Shown here: positions 25,801 to 39,200 of the stretch, one piece after another
Layout: every line of letters begins with the position of its first letter
Numbering within the stretch: the stretch's first letter is position 1
Assembly: GCF_016545825.1 (NCBI RefSeq)
Contig: NC_052612.1
Span: 9,610,001-9,674,000, forward strand
DNA: 64,000 nt
Reading direction: 5' to 3'
Source: Eucalyptus grandis
Taxonomy: Eukaryota; Streptophyta; Magnoliopsida; Myrtales; Myrtaceae
Translations under genes and position numbers: made by a program
The notes under the pieces: model-generated
Seen by the model: the letters and a program-made list of their open reading frames with translations, nothing else
What the model was told of the DNA's origin: nothing
Databases searched by the model: none

Positions 25801-28800
25801 TCAAAGGAACTCACTTTCCACAGCTGAGCAAACAGCAGATAGGTGGAACTGTAAGACAAATTGACATTCTCATTGCATGGGGTGAACAAATGGTAAATTA
25901 GAAAACCTGCATATCCAGGCGAACGAATCTGCAACACATCCTTTTCTTCATGAAGTTATTAATTAGTCCTATTGTCTCTACGCAATCTAATTCTCCCTTC
26001 ATCTTGCAAAATCTGTTTAAAGATTTGGTCAAGTTCTCTATTTTCTTCTCTAAGATTTCAATCTCCTGCTTCATTGATGTCGTTGGGTTATGAGCAACCT
26101 GCAAAAATAGCACATCTTTTAACAGAATACGCACAGAAATCAATTACTTTCGCTAAGATATGCAATAACATCATGCAAACTCGACATATTGTTATGGTGA
26201 CTAACTAAAAAGGCAAAAAGGTCTTGCCATATAATACAATTACGTGAGCTTTCACGAATAATAAAGAAAGATCAACCCGCATGTTACTACACTACATACT
26301 ATGCTGAGAAGTAGCGAATATGTAATTGAAGGATAGCAACTCTTTTCCCAGAAGCATGAAGTTGCAAATGTTAGACATCACACATGAATTTTCACTACCA
26401 TGCACAATATAATGTCTAATGCAGATGATACTGATAGGAAGTAATGCATCCTTTTTGTGCAGAACTTAAAAAATGCTTGTGAGCTTGCATTTTGAACATA
26501 CATATCACTTAAAAAATATCAAAGTCATTGGCTGTATACCTCACCTCCAGAATTAGAAAATAAGACAAATAAAATATCTTCTCTTTCTAAACCCCATGAA
26601 AAGGTATAAGGGACAAGTTTTAAGCCCTCTGATATGGATTTTAATACAAAGTCCTAATTGCTTTTACCTTTGATGGCACAATCTTGGACCTCTCACTTTA
26701 TTCATAGTTTTTATCAGTTCAGGTAATTGGTACTTGGACCTATACAGCTTTAAGCACGTGATGTCACGATTCATTCCATAAACTTCAAAAGTGAAATCAA
26801 AACATAGCAGTGATTCTGATTTCATGCTTTGAACTTGGACATGTATGCATCCCATCTTTCCTCTCAGCCTGAGTGTAATGAGAATTCCTGCCTTACTTTC
26901 AACAATTTGGTCTTAAGACTTCAGAGATACTACCTTCTATCTCTTCTTTTATTTGCAACAACCACATCATTAGTTGCATGGCAGGAAACAAAAGTCTTGA
27001 ATAAATTTCAGAGGCTTCCTGAATTTTGAGCAAAATTCATTATTCAAATTCTACTGTAATGTGACTACCGTTCCATGTCTGGACCATATCTGGTAACAAT
27101 ACATGATCACATCACAAAAGACCTGCATAAGAACAAATAAAGATGTCTAGACGCAACTCCTCAATTAGCAGTAACAATGAGGTCTCAAAAACCAGATGAG
27201 GAGGTTTTATTTCCTATTACTAATTATATGTGGAACAGTGAAAGAATACGACGCTGTAAGCCATTGTGCCTTGGCAACTCCTGAAAATTAAATATGGATC
27301 AAGACCTGAGAAGGACTTCCCATTGCCATAACAAGATATTCAGATTCAAACGATCTTAAGTATTTTCAACCACATTAATGATAACAATCATCTTCAAACA
27401 TCTGAAAGTAATATTTGACAAACTTAGTCAAATGAAGGGTTATCATCTGAAATTTAAAAAAACTGTGGATTTGAGAAGGCTACGAAGTTGACATGTAACC
27501 ATTGAGAAAGAAGCAACAATATTTCTCTAGTGATGGACAAGCAGATTAGATCCCATTGAACTTTATGTTTACTGTCACATCAGTCTCGGAATATGACAGT
27601 CATGCTCTTTCCTTCCATTCACTTTTTCTTTTTTGTCATTTTTTTTTCCTTTCCATCCTTTACGTGGGTAGTTTGAGGTGGAGGAGACAGGATGCGGTTG
27701 AATACACTGGATTTCACTTGATAGGAGAGAATGATACAACAACACCTAAACAAGTCACCTACCTTGTATCCATTCTCAGATTGAGTTGAACATTGATGAT
27801 CCTCACAACTGCCGTCCTCAACAGCAAGCAGTGAGGTCTTCTTCATTATCAATTTTAATGCTTGAGACTCTTGAATTGAAGACCTCAAGATTTGTTCTGT
27901 TTTCTGCTCAAAACAACATCAGCATCTAATCCATGAATCAAGAGATTATATGAGTCAGTTGCTCTATACCTGCAGCCTCTCACGCTTCACACAATTTAAG
28001 CGCAATCTCTCCTTCTCATGCAACGCTTTATACAGCAGAGAGTTGATCTCATATAATCTGCAACTCAATGATGAAAAAAGCTCATTTTATACACCCAACA
28101 TGCCACACATCAATGAGTCTTAACTCTCACAAAGTTAAAATGGACGCTACCTTTTCTCAGAAGCACCACGAGATTGATCTGCCTTCTGTAAAATTGCAAA
28201 GTGAAAACCATTACATTGCTACTTCATAAATTTTCTTTATATAAAAGCAAGGCGCTAGGGACAGGCATTCATCAATAGCCCAGCTAACCTTAGTCTGAAT
28301 GTCAGAGCTAAGCAGCTCATAGTTTTTGACTTTCTGAAGGAGTACTAACATCTCATCGAGCACACTGATCTATACATCACCAAAAAAAATAAAAAAATGA
28401 AGATGCCAATGACTATGTCAAGAGGATGACTAAAAATTTGCATAACCTCAAAATAAAAAGAAAGAAAAATAAATAAATACCGTTCTCATATCTAGCTTGT
28501 CAACCAAGGGAGATGGTATTTTTCTGCTATCATCCAAGAACTTTGTAAAAACCTGCAAGTTAACCTCCAATATCAAGGAGAAGCATCGGGTATTGGACTA
28601 CTTACTGTGAAGAGCACCACAAAAAGGTAAAATATAAAACCATAAAAAATAGTCGTACATCTTTCCAGTTTCTACGTGGTGGAATGCTATCGCCGGAATT
28701 CTCTCTTCCCATACAAGAATGTTTGGGATTCTCAGTGGAGGAATTGACATCATAACCCTCACTTCTTTTGATTTCTGAACTCCCTGTTGTCCTGGCAACC

Positions 28801-31800
28801 TTACTGACAAGATCTCCATCCTCAAGAGCATCTCCTTTCCTCTTTTGATGGTGAGATTCCTTCATCTCTTGTGCTGAAAAAATACGTGCTGAATGACAAG
28901 GCTCCTGCTGATTGTCATTACTAAGAATGCCCAAAGCATCAGACTTGGAAGTAGATATGCTTTCCTCAACAGTGGACTGCATGTTCTCATAATGGCGCAT
29001 GTTGTGGATTTCTTTGTTGTCATTCTGCACTGGTTCCTTAGAGAGGCTCTGCATAAGCAACCTAAAGAATTAATAAAGACAAATAACAGAAACAGACTCA
29101 TCGGTGTCAACAGAAAATCATGATGATCTTGAGGTCTAATCAGTTTCACGATATGACCTTTTTAGGCAAAGGCACATCAGTACTTTTGTTCGGATATGTG
29201 GAATCAGGCATAAGAGAAGAAACTTTTCTTTCCCCAAAAGAAACTTCCTCTATGGAGTTGACTCCATCTGCTTCGGTCTGGAGGTCCTTGAGCTGCTTTA
29301 AACTCCACAAATCCGACATATTCCTGCCCCTTGGAGATATCCTCTCAAGGAATTGGGACTTTATCTTGTTAACATCTTCAATTGGAGAGCCACCAGAGGA
29401 TACAGATTTTAAAGGACTTCCAATTTGGTCTGAGTCAATGCCAATGGACTTTCTATACCAATTTTGTTGCATAGAGACATTATGTGTACTTTGATCATTT
29501 CCTGATGGTAATAACTCCTGATTTAGCCTTTGCACTGGGGAAGTTGACAACCTATGACTTACAATAGGTTCCTCATTATCCTTTCTATGAGCGACCACAA
29601 TTTCATCCTTTCTCCGCAAATCCGACATATTCCTGCCCCTTGGAGATATCTTCTCAAGGAAATGGGACTTTATCTTGTTAACATCTTCAATTGGATAGCC
29701 ACCAGAGGCTACAGATTGTAATGGACTTTCAAATTGGTCTGAGTCAATGCCAATGGACTTTCTATACCAATTTTGTTGCATAGAGACATTATGTGTACTT
29801 TGATCATTTCCTGATGGTAATAACTCCTGATTTAACCTTTGCACTGGGGAAGTTGACAAACTATGACTTACAATAGGTTCCTCGTTATCCTTTCTATGAG
29901 CAACCACAAATTCATCCAATGGAGGCTCAGCTTTCAAAGAGACCAGGGCGGTGTTTTCAGAACTCTCGGACATAGATCGTGGTTGCATCACTCCACCACC
30001 TGACATGCTGAAGTTGTTGGGATAGGCCATTTCTGTCTTTGCTGTAATAGGTTGATCATTATGATTAATGTGCAAAGCTGTGCGACCTGGAGATTCTCTA
30101 TTCCTGGCAAGAGCTAGAGTTTTCTCAGCTTGGCTGAAATTATTATTCATCTTATTTATGATTGGGGTCTTCATTGGACTGTTATCATGAACAGCAACAG
30201 GGGTCTCTGTGCGTTTGCTTACAACATCTTTGCTAGTCCGTGCCTGACCGGTACTGGAAGGAGAACTAGATAGATAACCAGATAACTTAAGCTTTAATGC
30301 TTTGATTTCCTTCAAACGAGTAGAAGAAGGAGATGAATCAAGATTTCCAAACTTAGGAATGTTCTTCCACATAGATGACAGACTCAAACCATGCTGAGTT
30401 CTTTCCTTACTTAGCAGTGACCCAGACATTTTGGCTGAAGGAGATGCAAAGGGAAAGTTTGCAGGTGAACTAACTGTATCCAAAAACAATTGACGCCTTT
30501 TAGCTGCTAAAGACGATATAGAGCCTTTCAAATGAGATGTGTGCAATCTGTTGGGGTCCTGTTCAGTAGAATCAAGATTCTGACTTCCATTCCATGGGGA
30601 ATTTTCCTTGATGGTTGCTTCAGTCACATGTTGAAATACAGGCCCAAGCTGCAAGGAGGAGAATTAAAAGCTTCATCCCAAACTATGGTCCATTTATTCC
30701 CAGAAAATGTTCAGATTATTGTATAGAGAGCAAGTATAAGAAACCAGAAGCTTAAAATTGATCTGGAAAAATCCCAGCATGGCCTTCACTGAATTTTAGG
30801 CAGAAGACCAGAAAAACAAAATAAAGGGAAGCAGACAGGCAGATAGCCTAGCCAACATGGATGAGAAACAGATGCGTAATTCACATCAACCAGTCAATTG
30901 TGGAATTATACATTGTTGTTCATAAAATGCAATCTTAGCAACAGACATCCATCATCCACTATATGCATTTTATCATCTCATAAGCTGCTCCTAAACTAGA
31001 GCATGTAATACTGCATATAGCTGCAGCAGATGGCTGCTACATGCGACCAGAGACACTTCCATTCTACTGTTAGTTTCTGAGACAAATCAAACTCAAAAGT
31101 ACCAGGATGGTGCACATATTGTAGACGCCCCAGTAAAGCTAGAGTGGTTTTAGCTGGTCAAAATTTAAAACTCAAAAACCAAATCTGGAAATAAAAAAAT
31201 AAAGTATAGACTAGGACAATGTTCTTACTTTTAGCGTCTGATTAGGAGTATGGATATGCTGATAAACAGGAGCATCGAGAATGAAACTGTCAACCATATT
31301 AGATAAATCACTTCTAACATTTTCAATGCACATTCCTTCAGAAGCACTATTTGCCTTGTCTAATTCATGATAAACTGCAACAGTTATCTGATTGGTTCCA
31401 TCAGTGCCCATAGAGCTCATTATGTTATCTGCAGAGCCCTTGACATTCTCCTTACTGCTTCTACCCTCATCAGCATTGAAAACCTCGAAAGTAGCTGATG
31501 CATTTGCATTGTGAACATCAAAACCAGGAAGAGCTTGCAAATCCTGGCTGCCTTCCGCCAGGAGGGCATCCAAGGTAGGAGAAAGTCTACCATAGTCATA
31601 CCTATTTGGATTATTCCCGATAAGGCTCATTTCATTCGAATCTTTACCGTCACTCTGAACATTATGCATTGGGGATGCAGATTCTGGACTCAGCTTCCTA
31701 GCATTTGTTAGCATCATAAAACTTCCAGAGTTAGCAGAGGTATTTTTTTCGGACGGTGTCTTCTCATCAAAGGTCAGATGAATGCTCGTTGGCGTCTTCT

Positions 31801-32797
31801 CCATGCCAGAGTTGGATCTTGCAAGGCTGCGGAAATGCATTGAGAACGCTGTAGAGTCCATCGTAACATCATGATTTTCATCTGAAGCAGCAGAGTCAGA
31901 GAGCCTTCCGGGTCTAATAAAGCTCGCGGAGACGGGACCAAAGAAATTGTCTTCTGAGAAATAGCAACAGCACACGACACACCAGTCAGGACAACAAAAC
32001 TTCACGGCCAACATGAGGGCAAAAAAAATTTGTTTCTTTTGTTTTTTTTTGGGCCTTGACGAATCACACTTATCCTCGAAGGACAAAAAAAACATAGTGC
32101 TTCACGGGTGAAAAAAAAAAATCGATCTTCAGAAATCATGCCACAGCTGAGAGAGAGAAAAGAGAGAGAGGGAGGCGAAATCAGATCTTAGAAGGAATAT
32201 GTGGTTCTAGTGCAAAAATTTGAAGCATAACCGCATTTGCTTCACAGCCTAAACATCTTTCCCACCAATTTTCACCAAGTCTGCTTGCTGTGCACCGCGA
32301 ATTCCACCCTACAACGTTTTGGTTCAAAGCCAAAGCTCTGGTGACCTAAAATCGCACTAGAAATGCAAAACCCGAATCAACTCACCATCATTCGAAGTCG
32401 CGGAGCCGAACGTGCTGCTCCCGGGAGACGGCGACCCAATCGGCCTGAGGAACGACTTCCTGCCGACCCCGACCTCATCGGCGTCCTCCTCCTCCTCCCC
32501 GTCCTCCTTCCCGTACTCCCCGCTCGGCGTGAGCTCCCTCGAGTCGTCGCTGTGGTCCAGATCCCTGAACAGCGGCCGCGCCTCCCCAGCGTCGGCGGAG
32601 CCCGGGCCGTCGGGGTTGGGGTCGGAGGGAGGGGTGGTGTCGTAGTAGTCCTCGTCGCGCTTGAAGATGTGGACGGAGGTGATCTCCACGTCGGCGAAGC
32701 TGACGCGGCGGGACCGCTTCCGGCGGGCGGCGACGGTCTCGCCGCCGGTCTCGGTGTTGGCGGCGGGGTCGTCGGAGGGGAGGTCCTTCGACGCCAT
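22880..32797 (-). CDS. KNL1: Kinetochore scaffold KNL1/SPC105 (Spc7 family)
   Basis: Outer-kinetochore scaffold of the KMN network that recruits spindle-checkpoint proteins and protein phosphatase 1. I recognise 16 coding exons: 32797-32386, 31953-31229, 30648-29158, 29048-28659, 28552-28481, 28369-28289, 28185-28151, 28057-27970, 27903-27763, 26098-25907, 25823-25744, 25625-25553, 25438-25337, 25169-25065, 23930-23843 and 23057-22880 (about 1417 residues). Exon 1 has a basic patch and a PP1-docking RVSF (residues 31-34) in RRVSFADVEITSVHIF. Exon 2 has a MELT-like motif, VTMDSTAFSMHFRSL (about 167-181). Exon 3 is long, Ser-rich and probably disordered, with a tandem duplication. Exons 5-10 look coiled-coil (QEIEILEKKIENLTKSLNRF). 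The last exons form the RWD-like kinetochore end (LDLLLSFIDFRSDQKVALSF, GLYPSEALPYHV). All exons join in phase except 14 to 15, where one base is missing. Splice borders are my consensus calls. The family assignment is firm. Confidence 0.88.
29304..29921 (-). repeat. In-frame 309-bp tandem duplication inside KNL1 exon 3
   Basis: Two head-to-tail copies, 29304-29612 and 29613-29921, have a period of exactly 309 bp (103 codons). About 13 differences occur over roughly 300 aligned bases. Each copy encodes STSPVQRLNQELLPSGNDQ, NWYRKSIGIDSDQ and RGRNMSDL. The reading frame is preserved, so the protein gains 103 residues. Confidence 0.95.
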
Positions 32798-34133
32798 CGC
32801 CGGCGGCCGGCGAGGGTTTCCGAGTTCGATCGGTGGGCAGAGAGAGAGAAGGGAGGGGAGGAGAGGAGGAGGCGCTGGGGCTGAGAGAGGGAAATGATGG
32901 ATTGACGTGCGTTTGAAAAGAGGGGGAAAACCGATGGCAGCTTTTTTCCTTTTCTTTCGAAAACAATTTTCCATTTTTAAAAAAAATAAATTTAATGTTC
33001 CCAAATTTTCTGAAAAAGGTAACTTATTTAAATGAGAAAATTCCAAATAAACACCGGAAATACTCTCAATTTCTCAAATAAAAATTTAAGTGAATCTTAT
33101 TTTGAATAAATGTCTGATCATGCCATATTAATTCCAAAGAAAAGCCTGAAGTAATCATGGTTATTTCACATTAGGGCTAACCTTACCGATTGACAACATA
33201 TTCCAACTGATTAAATATATTTTCATTGAACACAAGTTAAATTTAAATTAAATTAGATTAAGAATTTTAAAAAAGGAAAAAGACACAACTCGCCCATGTT
33301 TTCCTTTTTTTTAAATTCTATAAAAAAATAAAAAGGGAAAAATTATAAATTTTATAAGATGAAATTGCCCTTCATAGCCGGTTAATTTAGGCTTATTTTT
33401 TTAGATGATATGGGTACTTCAGGTTTTCATTTTAAACTAGATTTACTTCAAATTCTTATTTAAGAAAATGAGAGCATTTCAAATCCTTTTTGAAATAATG
33501 TCCACTTCAAGCCATTATTTAAGAAAATGAAGACTTTTCAAGCCTTTATTTGTAATTTTCTTTATTTATAATTATAATTTATGAATGGAATGATATTTAC
33601 TTGCTCAAAAGATAAATAAATGATTTAGCTTGAATTTCGTACATATTGATTTTTCTTGTAGATTAATATATCATCTATTGAGCTATCCAAAAGAGCATGA
33701 CGTTTGTCTCAAGCTCTACATATTTGAATACCGAGGGTAGAAATCGCAGCATGGACACTCAACATTATTCTCTGAAGTAGTAACATGACTAATTTGTTTG
33801 AAGTGGCTGACAATTTACCTTTAACTCATCAAAATATTTTGATTCATTTTTTTAACATTTAAACTCTTTTATAATCTTTAGTGATTTTAAAAAAGAAATT
33901 TTGACAAGATGGCGAAGGATAAAAATAGTTTTTTCTTTTGCTTGAATTCAAATAACCAAACCTCATATCAATGCATCTTATTTTTCTTTGGATAAATCTG
34001 CTAAGGTGGCAAAGCTAATTGTTCAACGGCAATCCCATCTTATATTTCTTTCGTGCAAAGAAGGTCAAACGGCGAAAATCGACTTGTTCTCGACCGGTCT
34101 CGAAATCACGATGTTCAGCATCATTACCTAGTC
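32798..34133. other. KNL1 upstream region and AT-rich spacer
   Basis: The KNL1 leader and promoter should lie just right of 32797 (GA-rich on the plus strand at 32830-32890). Beyond it the DNA is AT-rich. Around 33400-33560 a short direct motif of the type CTTATTTAAGAAAATGA recurs several times and resembles bases 145-190. The bases at 34127-34133 are the tail of the GT47 exon described separately. No gene is otherwise seen. Confidence 0.5.
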
Positions 34134-34138
34134 GTGGC

Positions 34139-34543
34139 TGAAGAAAAATTAATATAGAAGGAAGTAGTCGAAGTTGACTAAGAATAGAGCTTGCTGAAGA
34201 GGTCATTTTCTTCTTTCTTTCATAGTCTTTTCATCTAAGAGCTTGATGTTGATCCGTTCTGTTTTTACATGCTTATATATAACAACAGAGGAATAACTTC
34301 TAGATCTAAACCAACCACTCCTTGAATGACAGCTCAACACACACATAATAGAAAATAGAGCTCATGCATATGTGTACAAGAAACAACTCCGCTGAAGCAA
34401 ATGACGTAGTTTACACTCTTCTAATTCGACTGACTGCTCCTTCTTCACGCCAATCCTTTGTTTCCTCTATTCTAGTTGACTTTAGTTGCTGAGTTTCTTC
34501 GTGCTGCTTCCCTCTAAGCATTTGTAGCACTGCATTCTCAACA
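34139..34543 (-). repeat. Copia 3' LTR
   Basis: 405-bp LTR that begins TGTTGAGAATGC and ends TTCTTCA on the minus strand. It is directly preceded by a polypurine tract. Confidence 0.9.
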
Positions 34544-34756
34544 TCCCCTCGCAAACTAGGTGTGGGTTTGAACCTTAGACCCATTTTGGTGTGTATGATG
34601 CAATGGTCCCGTCTGGATAGTCCTTTAGTACAAATATCAACAATTTGGTAGTTGTTCAGAACATATCGTACACTTAGAAAAGCAAGAGATAGTTTCTTGC
34701 GAACAAAATGGAAATCAATTTCGATATGTTTTGTCCTGGCATGTTGAAGCAGCAAT
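34544..34756 (-). pseudogene. Copia pol remnant (RNase H C-terminus)
   Basis: The minus-strand frame reads ARTKHIEIDFHFVRKK, then VRYVLNNYQIVDICTKGLSR, matching the C-terminal RNase H end of Copia polyproteins (usual forms ARTKHIEID and QIADIFTK). It ends SLRGD just before the 3' LTR. Only this tail is left of the enzyme region. Confidence 0.88.
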
Positions 34757-34774
34757 CAAGCTTAATCAATTGGA

Positions 34775-36284
34775 ACACCACACTCAATTTCAACCAAACA
34801 CAAGGATCTTGGTTATAAGGTCAAATCGTTATGACACGTCCCATACCGTGTCACACAATTTTGTTCCATAACCCGACGCATTAAACTCAATTAATCATGT
34901 GTTCCTAATTTTGATCTTGGCTCATGGCATGGCCTACTCGATGTTCAGTGGTCTTCTGGCATAGCTAGGCATCGTCTCACCCCATTGAGCACGGCTACGT
35001 CTTTCCTAGACAGCTTTTCCGAAAGAGCATAGGTTCAAAATCTATTGCGACCGGCTTTCATTGTCTAAGGGCATCCCATATAGGGGTAACGTTTGGTGTA
35101 AATGCTTGCGATGGGTTTTTTTAACCAACACATGTCCACTCAATTATGGCTAATGACATTGCGCATTGCACTCAAATGTTTCAATTAAGATAATGCACTT
35201 GGTCCATTTTCTTTGTATTAAAAACACCCGATGAAAATAATCGTGTGTGGGGTACATGGTCAAATCGACCCAGAAAAAATGATATCCTCCAATTTAAAAT
35301 CCCACTGTTTTATATAGTATATAAAACCATTTTCAATGTTAAAACTCGACACCCGGGATTTTCTAATTAAATATCAAAATTTAACTATTTTGGAATAAAT
35401 AACCAAAATTTCAATCACCACTCAATTTGTACAAATAAACACTCAATTGCATAAACTGAGCACACCACTGCAACCAACACGAAATTCCTATCACCGGCTA
35501 TCTTACTATAATTTCGGGAAAATATCAAATAATTAAATAAATACCAAAATTAATTAAATAATTCATTTTAAATGCAATAAATAGCAACTTAGGCCGGAAA
35601 TGCTAATCTAACCACTTAAACGGGCCTAGAAAATTTCCAAACCTATTTAGATAAATAGTACGACTACTTTAGTCCCTAATCTATCCGTTCTAACCACCTA
35701 ACATGCACAAACGAATACTTAAATCACTAATCCATTATAACTAACCATCTAAACCCTAATTAGCTAAACTAATTATTCCTTAAGCATCATTAACTCCCTA
35801 AGTAGAGTTTAGCAAGTAAATTCATCGATTTAGCGTTCTGGTGAGCCCACGACGACGGCGACGCAGAGACGGGCAATAAACAACCTTGCAGCGACACCAA
35901 TAGAGGACCAAGCGAGCCTGAAAATGGGCCTAAAAACCTCAAAGCCCTTGCTAGCTATTCGTTTTTGCTCCAAGGCCGAGTAAGCTAGAACGGTGACGGG
36001 AAAGGCTGAAATGGCGAGGAGGGTTTGCGGCGGCTGTAGCGAGCGACGGTGGCTGCTCCGGCGGCTTGGGCAATGACCAGGGGCCTTTGAGGGTGGCCTG
36101 AGGTGGCTTGGGGACACGGTTAGGCAACGAGACTAGCGGACGAGCGAGAAGGTGAACAGTAAACAGTCTTGGATCGGGCTTGCAGTTGGTGTGTGGCGGC
36201 TATGGTGGCTCCAAGCGATGGTCAACGGTCAAGGGGAGGCTGCTGGCTGGTTTCCTCTATAATTTTGAGCTCACAAATACTCAA
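34775..36284 (-). mobile_element. Partial LTR, same family as the solo LTR at 37143-40640
   Basis: From about 34880 to 35840 it aligns with about 37690-38620 in the same order, for example TTAATCATG(T/C)GTTCCTA, CACCCCATTGAGCACGGC and TTTCCGAA. The ends are eroded. It fills the place where the Copia pol should be. Confidence 0.7.
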
Positions 36285-39200
36285 TATGACAGCTCAAGTG
36301 ACGGTGTGCGGGGAGGAGGGATGGCGGTGCGTCCGCGCCTCAGTCCCCGAACATGCGTAGGGAAGGGGGTAGGGAAGGGGAATGGGTCATTCTCTAGTCC
36401 CACATCGCTTAGGGGAGAGTCCTAGGCTAGTTTATAAGGTTTGGGTCCCTCTAATCTGTGTAACACGTTTCACGTACACTCTCGCTGCGCTGAAAACAAA
36501 CTCGTGAGGGAGGACGGCAGTGGCCAGGCCTCCAAAGCGGACAATATTGGGCTGGAATGAGGGTGGCTAGGTTCACGCCTCTACCCCATATAACACGATT
36601 TAAAGCCGTGAGGACTCAGTGTTCAAAGCAGATAATATTACACAGTGGAGTGTGCGGGGAGGAGGGATGGTGGTGGGTCTGCACCTCGGTCCCCGGACGT
36701 AATGCGTTTTAAAGCTGTAAGGACTTAGTGTCCAAAGTGGACAATATTATACAGTGGGGCTCGGGTCGTTACAAATGGTATCAGAGCCGACTTCCGACCG
36801 CGTGTGAGGCCACAACGAGGACGCTGTGCTTCTAAGGGGTGGAGAGTGTGACAGCCCAAGCGATGGTGCGCGGAGAGGAGAGATGGCGGTGTGTCTGCGC
36901 CTCGATCCTCGGACGTGTGCAGGGAAAGGGAAGGGGTCCTTTCTAGTTCCACATCGCTTAGGGGGGAGTCTTGGGTTAGTTTATAAAGGCTTGGGTCTAT
37001 CTAATTTGTGTAATGCGTTTCACGTACGCTTCTGTTATGTTGAAAATAAACCTGTGAGGGAGGACGGCAGTGGCCAGGCCTCCAAAGTAGACAATATTGG
37101 GTTGAGATGAGAGTGGCCGGGTTCACGCCTCTACCCCCAGACTGTCACGCCCCGGACCCCGAGCGCGTGCCCATCCCTATCTGGTCGATAAAAATTTTGC
37201 GACTTCCCAGGACGAGTCGCCGACCCTTTCCATTTTATTGCACATGTGGAAGCGAAAAGAAATCCCCGACAAGAATCATCTCGGGATAGAAAGGCGGGAT
37301 AATAGATTCACAAACAAACATGCTTTTATATATACACCGAGTCATGCACAAAGGTCTCGGCCAAAAGACTACAAAAGACTCGGCCTTCCAAAAGAAGCGG
37401 TCCTAACCGACCTACGCTTCCAATCACCTCCTCTCGCCTCCAGTCCTCCACTCGACGACCCTGAAAATGTTGTCCCACAACGGGGTGAGATATCATCTCG
37501 CGAGTCTAAGCTCTAAACACCAATTAGAGGGAAATACGCCAAGAAGCGTCCTAAGCACGCAATCACACAATCAAGGAGACTTACCTCGTCTCAGATCCAC
37601 CCTGCAGGTCAGTTCAATTTATCTCATAGACAACACGAGAGCATGAGCAACAAATAAGCTCCAGTAATTGAAACGCCACACTCAATTAATCATGCGTTCC
37701 TAGATTTGATCTCGGCATATAGCACGGCCTACTCTCAGTTCGGCGGTCTTCTGGCATTGCTAGGCTTCGTCTCACCCCATTGAGCACGGCACGTCTCTTT
37801 ATTAGACGGCTTTCCCGAAGGAGCATAGGGTCCAGAATCAACTGCGACCGGCTTCTCGTTGTCCAGGGGGTATCCTAAATAAGGATAACGTCCAGCTCAA
37901 CAGCCCGGGACGATTTCTCATAACCATCACACGATCACTCAAATATGACCCGTGGCACCGTGCATTGCACTCAAATGCTTCAATTAAAATGGTGAGCCTG
38001 GCCTTTTCTTCGTATTAGAAATTCACATGAAATTACTCGTGTGTGGGTACACGGTCAACTTGATCCGTAAAAATTGATATTCATCCTTTTTAAAATCCCA
38101 CTATTTCATATAGTACTAAAAACTATTTTCGGTGTCAAAACCCGACACCTGGGATTTTCTGAATAAATATTGGAAATTCACAATTTTTTGGAATTAAATA
38201 CCAAAAGTCAAATCAACACTCAATTTGCATAATTTAACATTCACTTGCAGAAATTAACCACACCATTGCAATCAATCAGCACGAAATTCCGGTCACCGAC
38301 TATCCCGGCCTAATTTCCGGAAAAATAATTAATAATTAAATAAATCAATTTGAATTATAAAAATACTAACTTAGGCCTAATCATTAAATTAATAACCAAT
38401 ACGGACTCGAAAATTTCCGAACCCTTCTAGATAAATAGTACAATTTATTTAGGCCTTAACTAAACCATGCTAACCACCTAACATGCTCAATTAAATAATT
38501 ACATTTCTAATTTAATCTAACTAACCACCTAATTTCTAATAAAATAAATCTAAACACCCCTTAAATGTCATTAACCTACTAAGCAGAGTTTAGAGTATAA
38601 ACTCATCGGTGTATCGCGAAATCGATTCACTGCGACGACGACGGGACGGCGGCCGGAACCTTAATTTTTGGCGGCGTCGACGAACTCTCGGACCGGGCCT
38701 AAAACGGGCCCAACAAATCTCAGCCCAAATCTGAGATTTGTTTCCAACTTGGGCTGGGCTTCACTTGATTCGCGGGCTGAACTTCGGTGGACTTGGGCTT
38801 CAATTAACGCGTGCTTGGAAAGGCCGAGTTGAGCTTGAATTCAAGTGGGCCTTAAGCTTGTAATGGAATTGGGCCCGAGCCCGAATCATTTGGGCTTTGG
38901 CCGGGTTAAACAAAATGGGCTTCTCTGGTTTCTTGGACGGGCCCAACCGCTGGCCGTGAAATCCACCGGACCGAGCGCCGCCAACCGGCGAAACGGAGCC
39001 GTGTCTTCGGGGCTTGGCCGGCTTAGTCAAGCGTCGAGCTCAAGGTGACGCCGGCGAAGACACAAACGAAAGATGGAGCAGAAAGCAAAACTGGCGGTGG
39101 AGTCTTCGAGCGGATGAAGTCCACGGCGTTAATGGGCTGAAGAAATCGAGCAAAGGGACTTCGGTGGTGGTGAGTCACGGACGGTGGCAGCTTCGCCGTG

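Noticed and set aside
25744..25868. KNL1 exon 11 starting at AATGTC or TTCCACC
   Set aside because: The acceptor at TTTGCTCAG|CTGTGG keeps phase and fits the family text better (LWKVSSFESK).
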